Part shown: one piece after another, positions 51,903 through 61,141 of the stretch
How positions within the stretch are numbered: the first letter of the stretch is position 1
Layout of the letters: every line of letters begins with the position of its first letter
Source: Anaeroglomus sp040306945
GTDB taxonomy: Bacteria > Planctomycetota > Phycisphaerae > Sedimentisphaerales > Anaerohalosphaeraceae
Length of the DNA stretch: 64,000 nt
Assembly: GCA_040306945.1 (NCBI GenBank)
Contig: JAWRKM010000003.1
Span: 102,791-166,790 of the forward strand
Reading direction: 5' to 3'
The notes under the pieces: generated by a model
What the model was told of the DNA's origin: nothing
The model's database searches: none
What the model saw: the letters and a program-made list of their open reading frames with translations, nothing else
Made by a program: the position numbers and the translations under genes

Positions 51903-52220
51903 ACGTCCTTGATTACTCCGTATATTTTGATTTCTTCTGATTGTCAACCCTCACACAAGTTTGCCGAAGACCCGCAAACAGTGTCTTGTATCCACATTTA
52001 TCCTACAAACCCCAAAATGCCCAGGAGTTGCTGTTGCCTGATGGGGTTTTAATACGCCCTGATGAAATAGGCCACCTGAGGCATGGCGATGTACCTTCTC
52101 GTTATACGCCGTGGCTATCCTCGCGGCAAAATAATACGTATCATACATACCTTGCCAGAAATGCAAATGACAGCTGGGACATTCCTTCCTCCAGTGTCCC
52201 CCTATCATGATTGGTTATTT
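51903..52220. other. Intergenic region after the 128-residue gene
   Basis: 318 bases. Two antiparallel frames cover it (plus 51941-52210; minus 51951-52208). Neither has a ribosome site or recognisable product. The minus frame includes KECPSCHLHFW, which looks like a metal or heme motif but has no other support. No terminator found. Confidence 0.35.
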
Positions 52221-53423
52221 TTAGTCCGTCAGAACAGGCGGCGCAGCAGTATGCTTGCGGGTGCCGGCATACAGTTCATACTTCAGCAGCCGACACTCCA
52301 CATCCGCATTAAACATGATGATACGACGGCTGGTCCGCAGACCAATGACCTTGGCCAGCTCGAGGTTGCCGGTAAAGACATAGCCGGTACTGCCCACACA
52401 TTTCTGCTTAAAAAAATTGCCAATTCGCTTATAGGTATCCCGCAGCTTTTCAATCTCCCCCATTCGCTTGCCGTATTCGGGATTCATAATGATAATCCCC
52501 GGCTCGGCGGGCATAGGCGTGTCCGCAAAATCGCAGACACCAAACTCAATCAGATGATCCACCCCGGCCGTCATCGCATTCTTGCGGGCCGCCGTGACGG
52601 CCTCCGGGTCGATATCCGTAGCAATAATCGGGGCGGGCTTGGCGTCGGGTTTGCCGCCTCGCTTTTTATTCTGCCTGAGGGCCTGCGACCGCATCTGCTG
52701 CCAGAGGTCCGGATCATAAAAACGAGTGTGCATAAAGCCGTAGTTGGAACGCAGCAAGCCGGGGGCGCGGCCGGTGGCCATCAGCACCCCTTCGATTGCC
52801 AGCGTCCCGCTGCCGCACATCGGGCAAATTAGCGGTACGGTGCCATCATACTCGGCTGCCATCAGAATAGACGCGGCCAGTGATTCCCGCAACGGGGCCT
52901 TGTGGGGCATTCGACGGTAGCCGCGGTCTGACAGTTTCAGGCCGGAGGTGTTGAGGAATACCCGGCAGGCATCCTGCTTCCAGAAAAACTGCACAACCAC
53001 ACCGGTCTTTTCCTTGCCGGAGTCGGGACGGGAACCGGTTTTGTCGGTAATCCGGTCCACGATGGCATCCTTGACCTTGAGGTTGGCAAACATGGAATTG
53101 TCGATGGCCCCGGTTTCGACCCGGCCGATGACCGTCAGCGTTTCTTTTGTGGAAATGATCTCTTCCCAGGGAAAGTCCTTGACCTCGCGGTACAAATCCT
53201 CCGGCCGGACAGCACGGAATTCCTTGAGCAGCCATAGGACATTGTAAGCGGTCCGCAGGTGGAGATTGAGCCACATAGCATCGGCCATCGTCCCCTGCAG
53301 CTCAACCCCCGCCGAACGAACCGTATCTATCTTAAAACCGAGACATTGGACCTCTTTTTCCAGAAATTCACCCAGCCCCGGGGAACAGGTCACTAATATC
53401 GTATTGTTTTCGTTGGGATTCAT
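52221..53423 (-). CDS. THUMP-domain class I RNA methyltransferase (RlmL/YpsC-like)
   Basis: 400 residues. N-terminal ferredoxin-like/THUMP region (about 1-165: VTCSPGLGEFLEKEVQCLG; VTGRITDKTGSRP-like segment). The SAM-dependent methyltransferase domain follows with PMCGSGTLAIEGVLMA (about 202-217) and ATDIDPEAVTAARKNA. The catalytic motif is NPEYGKRMGE near 311, where most relatives have NPPYG. The expected product is m2G in 23S rRNA or a related guanine methylation. The exact target is not certain. Confidence 0.85.
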   Translation of the reverse strand: MNPNENNTILVTCSPGLGEFLEKEVQCLGFKIDTVRSAGVELQGTMADAMWLNLHLRTAYNVLWLLKEFRAVRPEDLYREVKDFPWEEIISTKETLTVIGRVETGAIDNSMFANLKVKDAIVDRITDKTGSRPDSGKEKTGVVVQFFWKQDACRVFLNTSGLKLSDRGYRRMPHKAPLRESLAASILMAAEYDGTVPLICPMCGSGTLAIEGVLMATGRAPGLLRSNYGFMHTRFYDPDLWQQMRSQALRQNKKRGGKPDAKPAPIIATDIDPEAVTAARKNAMTAGVDHLIEFGVCDFADTPMPAEPGIIIMNPEYGKRMGEIEKLRDTYKRIGNFFKQKCVGSTGYVFTGNLELAKVIGLRTSRRIIMFNADVECRLLKYELYAGTRKHTAAPPVLTD

Positions 53424-53538
53424 ACATTTAAGCCATTTCTAAGTGCTTTGTTATCCTAAAAATGACTGTATCACAGATTGATACAAATGCAATCACATTG
53501 TAAAAAGCTTTTAACCTTTACCTCTATGGAATACCCCA

Positions 53539-54339
53539 TTATTCTGCGACAACCGGGGGACGATAAGGATCGCCTTTTTCAAGACGGCCAATGAAGCGGA
53601 GCAAGCCATCAAGAATGGTCAGCGGATGCGGCGGGCAGCCAGGGATATACAGATCCACGGGAACAACCGATTCGGCGCCGTTGTGGGCCTGCGGGTGGTC
53701 GATATAGGGGCCGCCGGACACGGCACAGGAGCCAACGGCAATCACAATACGGGGGTCAGGCAGAGCGTCATAGGTCTTTTTCAGGGCCAGACGCATGTTT
53801 TCGGTAACGGGACCTGTGATTAAAAGGCCGTCGGCATGACGGGGTGAGGCGACAAACTGGATGCCGAAGCGTCCAAGATCCCAGGCCAGCGTGGTCAGCA
53901 CATTACAGTCCGCCTCACAGGCGTTGCAGCCGCCGGCGGAGACTTGACGCAGCTTCAGCGAGCGGCCGAACAGCTTCTTGAGTTTGCCGTCAAGGGCAGC
54001 CGCCAGTTTCAGGGTCTGCTGATTATCAACGACAAGGTCCTGACGCTGACGGACAGCCAGGCGGTAGTCACTCGAAAAAGTGATGGCCTTGTGCGGACAG
54101 GCATTGGCACAGTCAGTGCAGAACAGGCATTTGCCCAGGTCCACCGTGACCTTTTTGCCGGCCATCGTAATCGCCCCGGTCGGGCATGCCTCGACACAGG
54201 CATGACAACCATCGGGGCATTTGCTCGTATCGAACAAGGGACGGCAACGCAGCCGATCGGGCAATTCCGGCGGCAGCCCGTCGGGGTATTTAAATGTTCT
54301 GTGGCCCTGCTGGAGTCGTGCAAGAATAATCTTAAACAT
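53539..54339 (-). CDS. Fused ferredoxin/NuoB-like subunit of a hydrogenase-4-like complex (HyfH+HyfI)
   Basis: 266 residues. The N-terminal NuoI/HycF-like part has two 4Fe-4S motifs (CPDGCHACVEACP near 41-53; CLFCTDCANACP near 70-81). The C-terminal NuoB/HycG-like part holds the ligands of the proximal cluster (GGCNACEADC, VGSCAVSGG, PGCPPHP). It passes electrons on the cytoplasmic face toward the large subunit. In most group-4 complexes these are two genes, so this is a fusion. Last gene of the operon; GAGG is eight bases before the ATG. Confidence 0.88.
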   Translation of the reverse strand: MFKIILARLQQGHRTFKYPDGLPPELPDRLRCRPLFDTSKCPDGCHACVEACPTGAITMAGKKVTVDLGKCLFCTDCANACPHKAITFSSDYRLAVRQRQDLVVDNQQTLKLAAALDGKLKKLFGRSLKLRQVSAGGCNACEADCNVLTTLAWDLGRFGIQFVASPRHADGLLITGPVTENMRLALKKTYDALPDPRIVIAVGSCAVSGGPYIDHPQAHNGAESVVPVDLYIPGCPPHPLTILDGLLRFIGRLEKGDPYRPPVVAE

Positions 54340-54380
54340 CTCTGGTTCCTCATCCGCGTATCAGACGCGGTCTTGTTATA

Positions 54381-54478
54381 CTGATCTTATTTGAACATTT
54401 CCGTTTCGTCGCGGCTAAGTATAGCGGCATTGACCACTGGCTTCTTTTGCTCGCGGAATAATCATACCCGTTGGGTAT
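54381..54478 (-). repeat. 98-base intergenic element, copy 1
   Basis: It fills most of the spacer between the HyfG-like and HyfHI-like genes, starting three bases after the HyfG stop on the minus strand. It aligns without gaps to 61042-61139 with 78 of 98 identical bases. It begins (minus strand) with a hairpin ATACCC-AAC-GGGTAT. Conserved blocks surround a variable middle. Downstream lies another hairpin, CCGCGT/ACGCGG, before the next ribosome site. Confidence 0.7.
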
Positions 54479-54481
54479 ATC

Positions 54482-56014
54482 TCATAAATCATATCCACAA
54501 TACGAAAGGTTGAAGCTTTTATTGCATAATGGGAAATCGGAAATCTCCTGGTTGCGAAGAACATAGGCCAGCCCCGACCAGTTATGGAAAGACGGGTCCA
54601 CCACCTTGTATCGGGCAAAGCGGCCCTGCGAGTCGGTGATAGCAACGTGGCAAACCTCGCCGCGCCAGCCTTCGTTGAGCGTGACCGCCAGGCTTTCCGA
54701 CGCAAGAGAACCAACCGACGACTGGGGTGCCCCGGCAGGGATAGCACGGAGCTGTTCGCGAACAAACTCGAAGGACTGCTGGATCTCCAGCCAGCGGACA
54801 AAGGCCCTCGCAAAGACATCGCCGGTCTCACAGGTGGATACAGGCACATGGACGAAGCGAAAGATGCCCGAGGGCTGGTCCTGACGGATATCACGGGCCA
54901 AACCTGCGGCACGAGCCGCGGGACCGACGATACCCAACTCGATGGCGATTTGACGCGGCAGCGGGCCGGTGTTTTCCAGCCTGGCCATGACCGACGGCGT
55001 ATCCCAGAGCAGGTTGATGGCAACGGTGGCGTCGCGTTCGGCCGAATCCAGCCGACGCAGAAGTTCGGCGGCACGGGCGTCATCGATATTGAAGCCGACT
55101 CCGCCGGGACAGACCATACCCCGGCCAAAGCGGCTGCCGCACAGCATCGCCGACATATTGAGTACATCGCCGCGAATCCGGCCGCAATAGCTGGAAGTAG
55201 GCAGGAACCCGACATCATTACCAATAGCGCCAAGGTCGCCGATATGATTGGCCAAGCGTTCGAGTTCCAGAGCGATCCCGCGCAGCGTCTGGGCACGGGC
55301 GGATTTCTGACAGCGGGCAAACGCCTCAATCATCTGGCAATAGCCGGTAGTGTGGGCGATGGTCGTATCGCCGGCCAGCGTTTCAGCATAATGCAGACTG
55401 CGGCGATTGGGGCCGCCAATGAGGGCCTGCTCGACACCCCGGTGCTGGAAGCCCAGAGCAATTTCCAGATGGAAGACCTTTTCGCCATGGCACTGAAAGC
55501 GGAAATGGCCCGGTTCGATCACGCCGGCATGGACGGGACCGACGGCAACTTCGTGTATTTCATCCCCTTCGACGCGATAGAAGTCGCTAACGGCAGGCAG
55601 GATGGCCTCGCTGGCAGGCCGGTCCCAGGCATCACGCCAGGTGAAAGACCGATGATAGCGGACGGGCTTAAACCACGGATGGCCGATGGGCTTGAGACCG
55701 AACTGCTCGGCAATTTCACGCTCGAACAGATGCACCTGCGGACAGCGCGGGGTCAGCGACGGAAAACTGTCCCCTTTTACTTCGGTGCGGCCGACATAGA
55801 GCTGGTTCTGGGCGTCATCGGCCAGAACGACATAGAGCTGTGTCAGGTCGGTCTGGCTGGTCGAGACGCCAAACAGGGCTGAAACACGATGCTCAAACGC
55901 AACAGCATTGCAGATGCCCTGCTGGAAATCGTCCATCGTCAGAGTTGGAATTGAATCCAGCCTCACGGCCCGACCACTGGTCAGCGTCGCAAACTGTATC
56001 GTGTGGGAAGTCAT
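54482..56014 (-). CDS. Hydrogenase large-subunit homologue (NuoC-NuoD/HyfG type) without NiFe ligands
   Basis: 510 residues. Residues ~1-125 are a NuoC-like domain (HLFEREIAEQFGLKPIGHPW). The rest is the NuoD/HycE fold (GPVHAGVIEPGHFRF, 159-173; ELERLANHIGDLGAI; DFPLCNKSFNLSYCGYDL at the end). True NiFe subunits carry RxCGxC and DPCxxC. Here the first position reads ETLAGDTT (211-218) and the second SFNLSYCG, so no CxxC pair remains and a NiFe centre is unlikely. It resembles the energy-converting-hydrogenase-related (Ehr) group. The electron acceptor or donor is unknown. Start and the previous stop overlap as TAATG. Confidence 0.88.
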   Translation of the reverse strand: MTSHTIQFATLTSGRAVRLDSIPTLTMDDFQQGICNAVAFEHRVSALFGVSTSQTDLTQLYVVLADDAQNQLYVGRTEVKGDSFPSLTPRCPQVHLFEREIAEQFGLKPIGHPWFKPVRYHRSFTWRDAWDRPASEAILPAVSDFYRVEGDEIHEVAVGPVHAGVIEPGHFRFQCHGEKVFHLEIALGFQHRGVEQALIGGPNRRSLHYAETLAGDTTIAHTTGYCQMIEAFARCQKSARAQTLRGIALELERLANHIGDLGAIGNDVGFLPTSSYCGRIRGDVLNMSAMLCGSRFGRGMVCPGGVGFNIDDARAAELLRRLDSAERDATVAINLLWDTPSVMARLENTGPLPRQIAIELGIVGPAARAAGLARDIRQDQPSGIFRFVHVPVSTCETGDVFARAFVRWLEIQQSFEFVREQLRAIPAGAPQSSVGSLASESLAVTLNEGWRGEVCHVAITDSQGRFARYKVVDPSFHNWSGLAYVLRNQEISDFPLCNKSFNLSYCGYDL

Positions 56015-57444
56015 TATTTACACTCCAGAAAAGCCACCGCATCGTTAATAAATGCACTTAACGGGGCGGGAATATACAACCCTATGAGCAACACAATCAC
56101 CATCAGGACAACAACGGGTACGGCAGTCAGAATGCTCTCGCGATAGGGTTTATCGGTGATTTCCTTTGATGGCGTTCCCTGAACCACCTGCAGGACAGTC
56201 GAGCCCATGCCGATGAAGACCACCAGGAGCAAAAACAGGAACAGCCCTGCGGCAATGAAGCGTCCTGTACCGAATGCGCCGTTGAGAATGGCAAATTCAC
56301 TAATGAATGGGCCAAATGGCGGCGAGCCGGTGATGGCCAGAAAGCCGGCCAGGAACAGCATACCGGACAAGGGGACCTTACGCATGGCACCGCTGACCTG
56401 GTCGAGATTTTTGCTGCCGTAGGCACGATGAATATTGCCCGCCGACAGAAACAAGACTCCCTTGGTCATGCCATTGGTGATAACGTGCAGCATCGTACCG
56501 AACAGAGCTGGTCCACCGATACCCAGCCCCAGCGCCAAGATACCCATGTGTTCGACGCTGGAGTAAGCCAGCATGCGTTTGAAATCCCGCTGGCCAACCA
56601 TGAACAGACCCGCGACAGCCATAGAAAACAGCCCCATAAATATCAGCAGTCGGGAGGTGTACACATTTTCTCCGGCGGCCTGACAAATATGATAGATGCG
56701 CAGTATCGCAAGGAACGCACAACTGGTAACGCCGCCAGCCAGCATCGCGCCGACCACGCCGGGAGCTTCGCCATAGGCTTCCGGCTTCCAGGTGTGCATC
56801 GGGGCCAGGCCCATCTTGGTACCATATCCGACCAGCAGCAGAATAAATGCCGCCCGAAGCCACGGTTTGGATAACTGCGAGGCGTGCTGCAGGAGGGATT
56901 CAAAAGTCATTGTGGATTCCAGCCCGCCTTCCAGCGAGGCATAGGCCAGAAAAAAAGTACCCAGTAATGCCAGCGCAATACCCACAGACCCAACGATAAG
57001 GTATTTCCAGGTGGCTTCGATGCTGCGCTGGGTGTGATTGAAGTATATCAGCGGTGCCGTAGCCAGCGTGGTGGCTTCAATCGCCACCCACATCAGCCCC
57101 AGATGATGCGACCAGGCAACGAGGCTCATGATGCCGACAAAAGCCTGAAGACAGGCACAGAAGACGCGGTTGGGACGTTCGGACCGATACTGCAGGTATC
57201 CGGCAGCATAGAACGAACAGAACAAAAACAGCACACTGACCACCAGTAGGACGATGCGTCCGGGCGGATCCAGCACCAGCCACACCGCAGCAGTCATCAG
57301 CTCCGGCCGGGACAGGACAAACACAACCATGGCCAGATGCACCACGGCGGTAACCGGCAGCAGCCAGGGCCGCAGGCGGTTGGAGGAAATCGCCGCAGTC
57401 AGAGTTGCCATCATCAACGGAAAACAAATCATTACCCAGGCCAT
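56014..57444 (-). CDS. HyfF/NuoN-like antiporter-type membrane subunit
   Basis: 476 residues, about 14 membrane helices. Complex I/Mrp antiporter fold: the conserved Glu in WVAIEATTLATAP (about 118-130), Lys in VGYGTKMGLAPMHTWKPEAYGEAP (about 213-236), and RDFKRMLAYSSVEHMG (about 290-305). Probably one of three proton-translocating subunits of this complex. Confidence 0.88.
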   Translation of the reverse strand: MAWVMICFPLMMATLTAAISSNRLRPWLLPVTAVVHLAMVVFVLSRPELMTAAVWLVLDPPGRIVLLVVSVLFLFCSFYAAGYLQYRSERPNRVFCACLQAFVGIMSLVAWSHHLGLMWVAIEATTLATAPLIYFNHTQRSIEATWKYLIVGSVGIALALLGTFFLAYASLEGGLESTMTFESLLQHASQLSKPWLRAAFILLLVGYGTKMGLAPMHTWKPEAYGEAPGVVGAMLAGGVTSCAFLAILRIYHICQAAGENVYTSRLLIFMGLFSMAVAGLFMVGQRDFKRMLAYSSVEHMGILALGLGIGGPALFGTMLHVITNGMTKGVLFLSAGNIHRAYGSKNLDQVSGAMRKVPLSGMLFLAGFLAITGSPPFGPFISEFAILNGAFGTGRFIAAGLFLFLLLVVFIGMGSTVLQVVQGTPSKEITDKPYRESILTAVPVVVLMVIVLLIGLYIPAPLSAFINDAVAFLECK

Positions 57445-57447
57445 AAA

Positions 57448-58089
57448 TTATTCCTTCAGAGAAACCAGCTTGCGTGTATCCATCGAGGAAAACGCCTGGT
57501 TGATGTGATTAATGATAATACAGGCTACGAAAATGCCTACAAACAGATCCAGCAGCACACCCAGCTCCACCACCAGCGGCATGGCCTCGATCAGCAGCAT
57601 ACCAAAGATGAAGATGCCGTTTTCGAGAATCAGGTAGCCGATGACCTGGCTGATGGCCTTGTAGCGGGTAACCAGAATGATGAAACCGACAAAGACCGTG
57701 GAAATTGCCGTGGGGACGATCAAGGTGCCTTCATGAGCTTGAGCCAGAGGAAGCTGGCCGGCAAACAGCAATGCAAACGCGGTGGCAATCGCACCCAGAA
57801 TCAAAGACGGCAGCAGACCGATCAGCGGCTCAACTTCGCGTTTGATCTGAGCGTCCCGCAGGGCACGAATAATAATCGCGGGAATGACGACGGCCTTGAT
57901 GAACACTGCCGCAATGACCGTCAGGACCACCGCAATCGACAAATGTTCATGCACCAATAGCGGGATAAGCCCCAGCAGGACACCCTGTGCGGCAACGATA
58001 TGGGTGACCGCAAGGATGCGGCTGGTGCCCAGCGCCGCCAGATTCATCACCAGCAGCAATACCAGAACAGCATTAAGCAGATTGGTCAT
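57448..58089 (-). CDS. HyfE-like (NuoK-like) membrane subunit
   Basis: 213 residues from the ATG at 58089, five bases after GAGG. Six to seven helices. The C-terminal part (SQVIGYLILENGIFIFGMLL) carries the NuoK-type Glu in a helix. HyfE proteins are about this length and join a NuoK-like half to an extra membrane part. Three bases separate it from the next gene. Confidence 0.82.
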   Translation of the reverse strand: MTNLLNAVLVLLLVMNLAALGTSRILAVTHIVAAQGVLLGLIPLLVHEHLSIAVVLTVIAAVFIKAVVIPAIIIRALRDAQIKREVEPLIGLLPSLILGAIATAFALLFAGQLPLAQAHEGTLIVPTAISTVFVGFIILVTRYKAISQVIGYLILENGIFIFGMLLIEAMPLVVELGVLLDLFVGIFVACIIINHINQAFSSMDTRKLVSLKE

Positions 58090-58091
58090 AA

Positions 58092-59000
58092 TTACCTCAC
58101 CAGCAGAATAAAACCGAAACCGCAAAACAGGATTGCGGCAATCAGCAGATACGGAACATGACGCATCTGAAGTCGCGCCATCACAGATTCGACAACCCCA
58201 ATCACCACGGCCAGCCCGAGCAGTTCACCGATAAACAAAGGCCAGTCCAGCCACGCCCGGCCGGTCTGGAACGTGAAGACCACATGCAGCAGGACCGATC
58301 CGATAACCAGCATCTTAAGGGACGCAGCATAGACAATCACCCCGAACAGCGGACCACTGTGGTCCAGCACCATCACCTCGTGAATCATGGTCAGTTCGAG
58401 GTGGGTATTGGGATCATCCACGGGAATGCGGCAGGTCTCAGCCAGCAGCACAATAAACAGGCCAATAGCCACCAGCACCAGTGGCGCCGCCACCGTTGCG
58501 GTGAATCCACCCGCAGGGCCATGCAGCATCTCGGTCAGCTTCAGCGAACCAGACACTTTGGCCAGCACAAGCAAAGCAAAGAATAACGCCGGCTCGGACA
58601 AACAGGCAAAGGTCACTTCACGCGCTGTGCCCATGCCTTCAAAGGCAGATCCCGTATCCATCGCCGCAGCGGTCGTAAAAAATCGCGCCAGGCCGAACAG
58701 ATACGCAAACAGAATCAGGTCGCCCGTAAAGGCAATCGGGGCATCAAAACGGCCCATCGGCACAAGCAACCCCGCCAGCAGGACAGTAGCCAGGGTAATC
58801 ACCGGCCCGGCCAGAAAAACCCAGGTTGTCGTCGTGCTGATAGCCATGCCCTTGCGCATCAGCTTGAACAGATCGTAATAGACCTGCAGCAAAACCGGAC
58901 CGTTGCGTCCGGCAAACCACGCCTTGGTTTTGTTGATCACGCCCAGCAATAGCGGCGGCAAAACCAGCAGCACCCCAATATGAATCACTTTTTCGACCAT
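58092..59000 (-). CDS. HyfC/HycD-like (NuoH-like) membrane subunit
   Basis: 302 residues from the ATG at 59000 (GGGA six bases before). Eight helices. Typical landmarks are NKTKAWFAGRNGPVLLQVYYDLFKLMRKG (cytoplasmic loop) and AETCRIPVDDPNTHLELTMIHEVMVLD with the conserved Glu/Asp residues. It connects the hydrophilic arm to the antiporter subunits and forms the quinone-site-like cavity in complex I. Confidence 0.9.
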   Translation of the reverse strand: MVEKVIHIGVLLVLPPLLLGVINKTKAWFAGRNGPVLLQVYYDLFKLMRKGMAISTTTTWVFLAGPVITLATVLLAGLLVPMGRFDAPIAFTGDLILFAYLFGLARFFTTAAAMDTGSAFEGMGTAREVTFACLSEPALFFALLVLAKVSGSLKLTEMLHGPAGGFTATVAAPLVLVAIGLFIVLLAETCRIPVDDPNTHLELTMIHEVMVLDHSGPLFGVIVYAASLKMLVIGSVLLHVVFTFQTGRAWLDWPLFIGELLGLAVVIGVVESVMARLQMRHVPYLLIAAILFCGFGFILLVR

Positions 59001-59001
59001 A

Positions 59002-60984
59002 CTAATTCCCAATCGCCCCCCAAATCATCAATATCATCACAATGACAATAATATAGAGTACATACAAATGCGTCTGGCCCTGCTGCATAATCCGCAGCCA
59101 CGGCAGGTATCGCCCGGCCAGATTAAACACGGGTACGACCAGTCGGTCCAGCACCGTATCCGGAACAAGACTCTTGAACTGGGTGGCCTCGCAAAAAAGG
59201 CCCTGCCGTTTTGGCCTTTCGGTTTTGGGCCACAGGAAAAATCCGAACAGCCTGACCAGCATCTGGCCCAGTGACGAACCGGTGTACTGAATGCGGGCAG
59301 TCGGTCGGCTGTAGCCGCAATCCCAGGTACCCACTTCGCGAACAACTGTTGACATGGGCAAAAACCTCACAACCAGACTAATCAGACCAACCAGAACAAT
59401 CAGGCCCCCCCCCAGCATGGTAACCCAGTTCAGTGGAGCAACCGCCCTGACAGAGTTCGCCATGACAGGCAATGTTATCCACATGCCGATAGCTCTTTCG
59501 AGCAAACCGATGGTCAACATCGGATACAGCCCTATTGCTGCACATCCGCCGGCCAGCAGGAGCATGGGAATCGTCATGCGGGTCGAAACTGAATGCGGAT
59601 GCCCCGGCAAGGTATAACGCGGCAAACCCAGAAAAACTGCCGATAGCAGCTTGACAAAACAGGCCACCGCCAGCGCCCCGATCATCGCCAGAGCAACCGC
59701 CGCCAGTGCCGCAGCTGGACAACCCGCCTGCACTTCTGAACCGAGCGTGCGGAATAAGCCGACATACAGCAGCCATTCGCTGGTAAAGCCGTTCAATGGA
59801 GGCAATCCACAGATGGCAACCGCCCCCACGACAAATAGTCCCATCACCAGCGGCATGTGTCGTGTCAGGCCGCCCAGCCGATTGATATCCCGTGTATGCA
59901 CGGCGTGAATAATCGCGCCGGCGTTGAAGAACAGCAGCGATTTGAACAGACTGTGATTCCAGACATGCAGCAAGGCCCCGCCCAGTCCAAACAGAACCCA
60001 GTCGGGACGATCCTGCGTGCGGCCCAGCAGTGCCAGCCCCAGCCCCATCGCAATAATGCCAATATTTTCGATGCTGCTGTAGGCCAGCAGACGTTTGAGG
60101 TCGTGCTGACCAATCGCAAAGGCTATGCCAGCAATCCCCGTAACCGCCCCCACAGCCAGCAAGACACCACCCCACCACATCTCCGGAGCCGGCAGCAGGG
60201 CTGTCATCCGGACAATCCCATATACGCCCATCTTGAGCATCACGCCGGACATAACCGCCGAGACATGGCTGGGAGCGTTGGCGTGGGCACCCGGCAGCCA
60301 GACATGCAGCGGCATCAGGCCTGCCTTGAAGCCAAAACCAATCACTGCGAGAACAAAGAGTGCTCCGGCCAGTTCCGACGACATGCCTTGTGTCGGACTT
60401 AGGGCAAAGGAGCCCGTCGCCTGATGCCAAAGGGCAAACATGGCTATCAGACAGAGGGTCCCGATATGGGTCGCTATCAGATACACCCAGCCCGCACGGC
60501 GAACTTCAGGGTTGTCATCTTCGGCAGTCGCGGCAAAATAGGCGGCAATCGCCATGATTTCCCAGGCAATCAGAAACAGAACACCATCCCGGGCAATCGT
60601 CACCAGCGCCATTGCACCGGCCAGCAGGCCATAAAACAATCCGAGCCGCCGGCCATTGCTCAAATGCTCGGATTGGTTCCAGTAACCCAGGCCGTAAATC
60701 GAACCCAGCACCGGCACCACAAACACCGGCAGCAGAAACACAACACTGAGCGGATCGATGGCAACAGCAAATCGGCCCCAGGGCAAAAACCATGCAGCCC
60801 CCACCGACGCCGTTGTTGGTTCATTCAGCGACATCACAACACCGCTCAATCCCAGTCCGCTGCCCAGTAGCATCAATAATGTTGTCAGCTTTTGCCCCGC
60901 CGCCCACCGGGACGAAAACAGACACGCCGGCAGACCACTGAGGCCCAGTGCGGCAATCGCCGCAAGTATCATCCACACACTCAT
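59002..60984 (-). CDS. HyfB/NuoL-like antiporter-type subunit, paralogue 1
   Basis: 660 residues from the ATG at 60984. About 15-16 helices. Landmarks: LIAWEIMAIAAYF (key Glu), GFGFKAGLMPLHVWLPGAHANAPSHVSA (key Lys), HDLKRLLAYSSIENIGIIAMG, and C-terminal WDCGYSRPTARIQYTGSSLGQM. Probably proton-pumping. It is closely similar to the next gene upstream; the two look like a tandem duplication. The stop and the start of the NuoH-like gene are one base apart. Confidence 0.9.
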   Translation of the reverse strand: MSVWMILAAIAALGLSGLPACLFSSRWAAGQKLTTLLMLLGSGLGLSGVVMSLNEPTTASVGAAWFLPWGRFAVAIDPLSVVFLLPVFVVPVLGSIYGLGYWNQSEHLSNGRRLGLFYGLLAGAMALVTIARDGVLFLIAWEIMAIAAYFAATAEDDNPEVRRAGWVYLIATHIGTLCLIAMFALWHQATGSFALSPTQGMSSELAGALFVLAVIGFGFKAGLMPLHVWLPGAHANAPSHVSAVMSGVMLKMGVYGIVRMTALLPAPEMWWGGVLLAVGAVTGIAGIAFAIGQHDLKRLLAYSSIENIGIIAMGLGLALLGRTQDRPDWVLFGLGGALLHVWNHSLFKSLLFFNAGAIIHAVHTRDINRLGGLTRHMPLVMGLFVVGAVAICGLPPLNGFTSEWLLYVGLFRTLGSEVQAGCPAAALAAVALAMIGALAVACFVKLLSAVFLGLPRYTLPGHPHSVSTRMTIPMLLLAGGCAAIGLYPMLTIGLLERAIGMWITLPVMANSVRAVAPLNWVTMLGGGLIVLVGLISLVVRFLPMSTVVREVGTWDCGYSRPTARIQYTGSSLGQMLVRLFGFFLWPKTERPKRQGLFCEATQFKSLVPDTVLDRLVVPVFNLAGRYLPWLRIMQQGQTHLYVLYIIVIVMILMIWGAIGN

Positions 60985-61041
60985 ATTGTTTTCATATCCT
61001 TGATACGGGTCGCATATCAATCACGGCCGTATTCTTTTCTG

Positions 61042-61139
61042 CTGATCTTACTCAAAATTTTACGTTTCGTCGCAGCTAAGTACAATCACTTCAACCATGT
61101 GCTTCTTTTGCTCGCGAAATAATCATACCCGTTAGGTAT
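61042..61139 (-). repeat. 98-base intergenic element, copy 2
   Basis: In the spacer between the two HyfB-like paralogues, starting two bases after the stop of the first on the minus strand. 80% identical, ungapped, to copy 1. The leading hairpin is ATACCT-AAC-GGGTAT (one G-T pair in place of G-C). Identical blocks (CTTCTTTTGCTCGCG, AATAATCATACCCGTT) flank a variable middle. Both spacers are long (120-150 bases) whereas all other junctions of the operon are 0-50 bases. Confidence 0.7.
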
Positions 61140-61141
61140 TC

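Noticed and set aside
51951..52208. Minus-strand frame with a CPSCH motif
   Set aside because: No ribosome site, opposed by an equally long frame on the other strand, and nothing else in it looks conserved.
53539..56014. Calling the complex a NiFe hydrogenase (Hyf/formate hydrogenlyase)
   Set aside because: The large subunit has none of the four cysteines that bind the NiFe centre, so hydrogenase activity is not supported despite the gene order.
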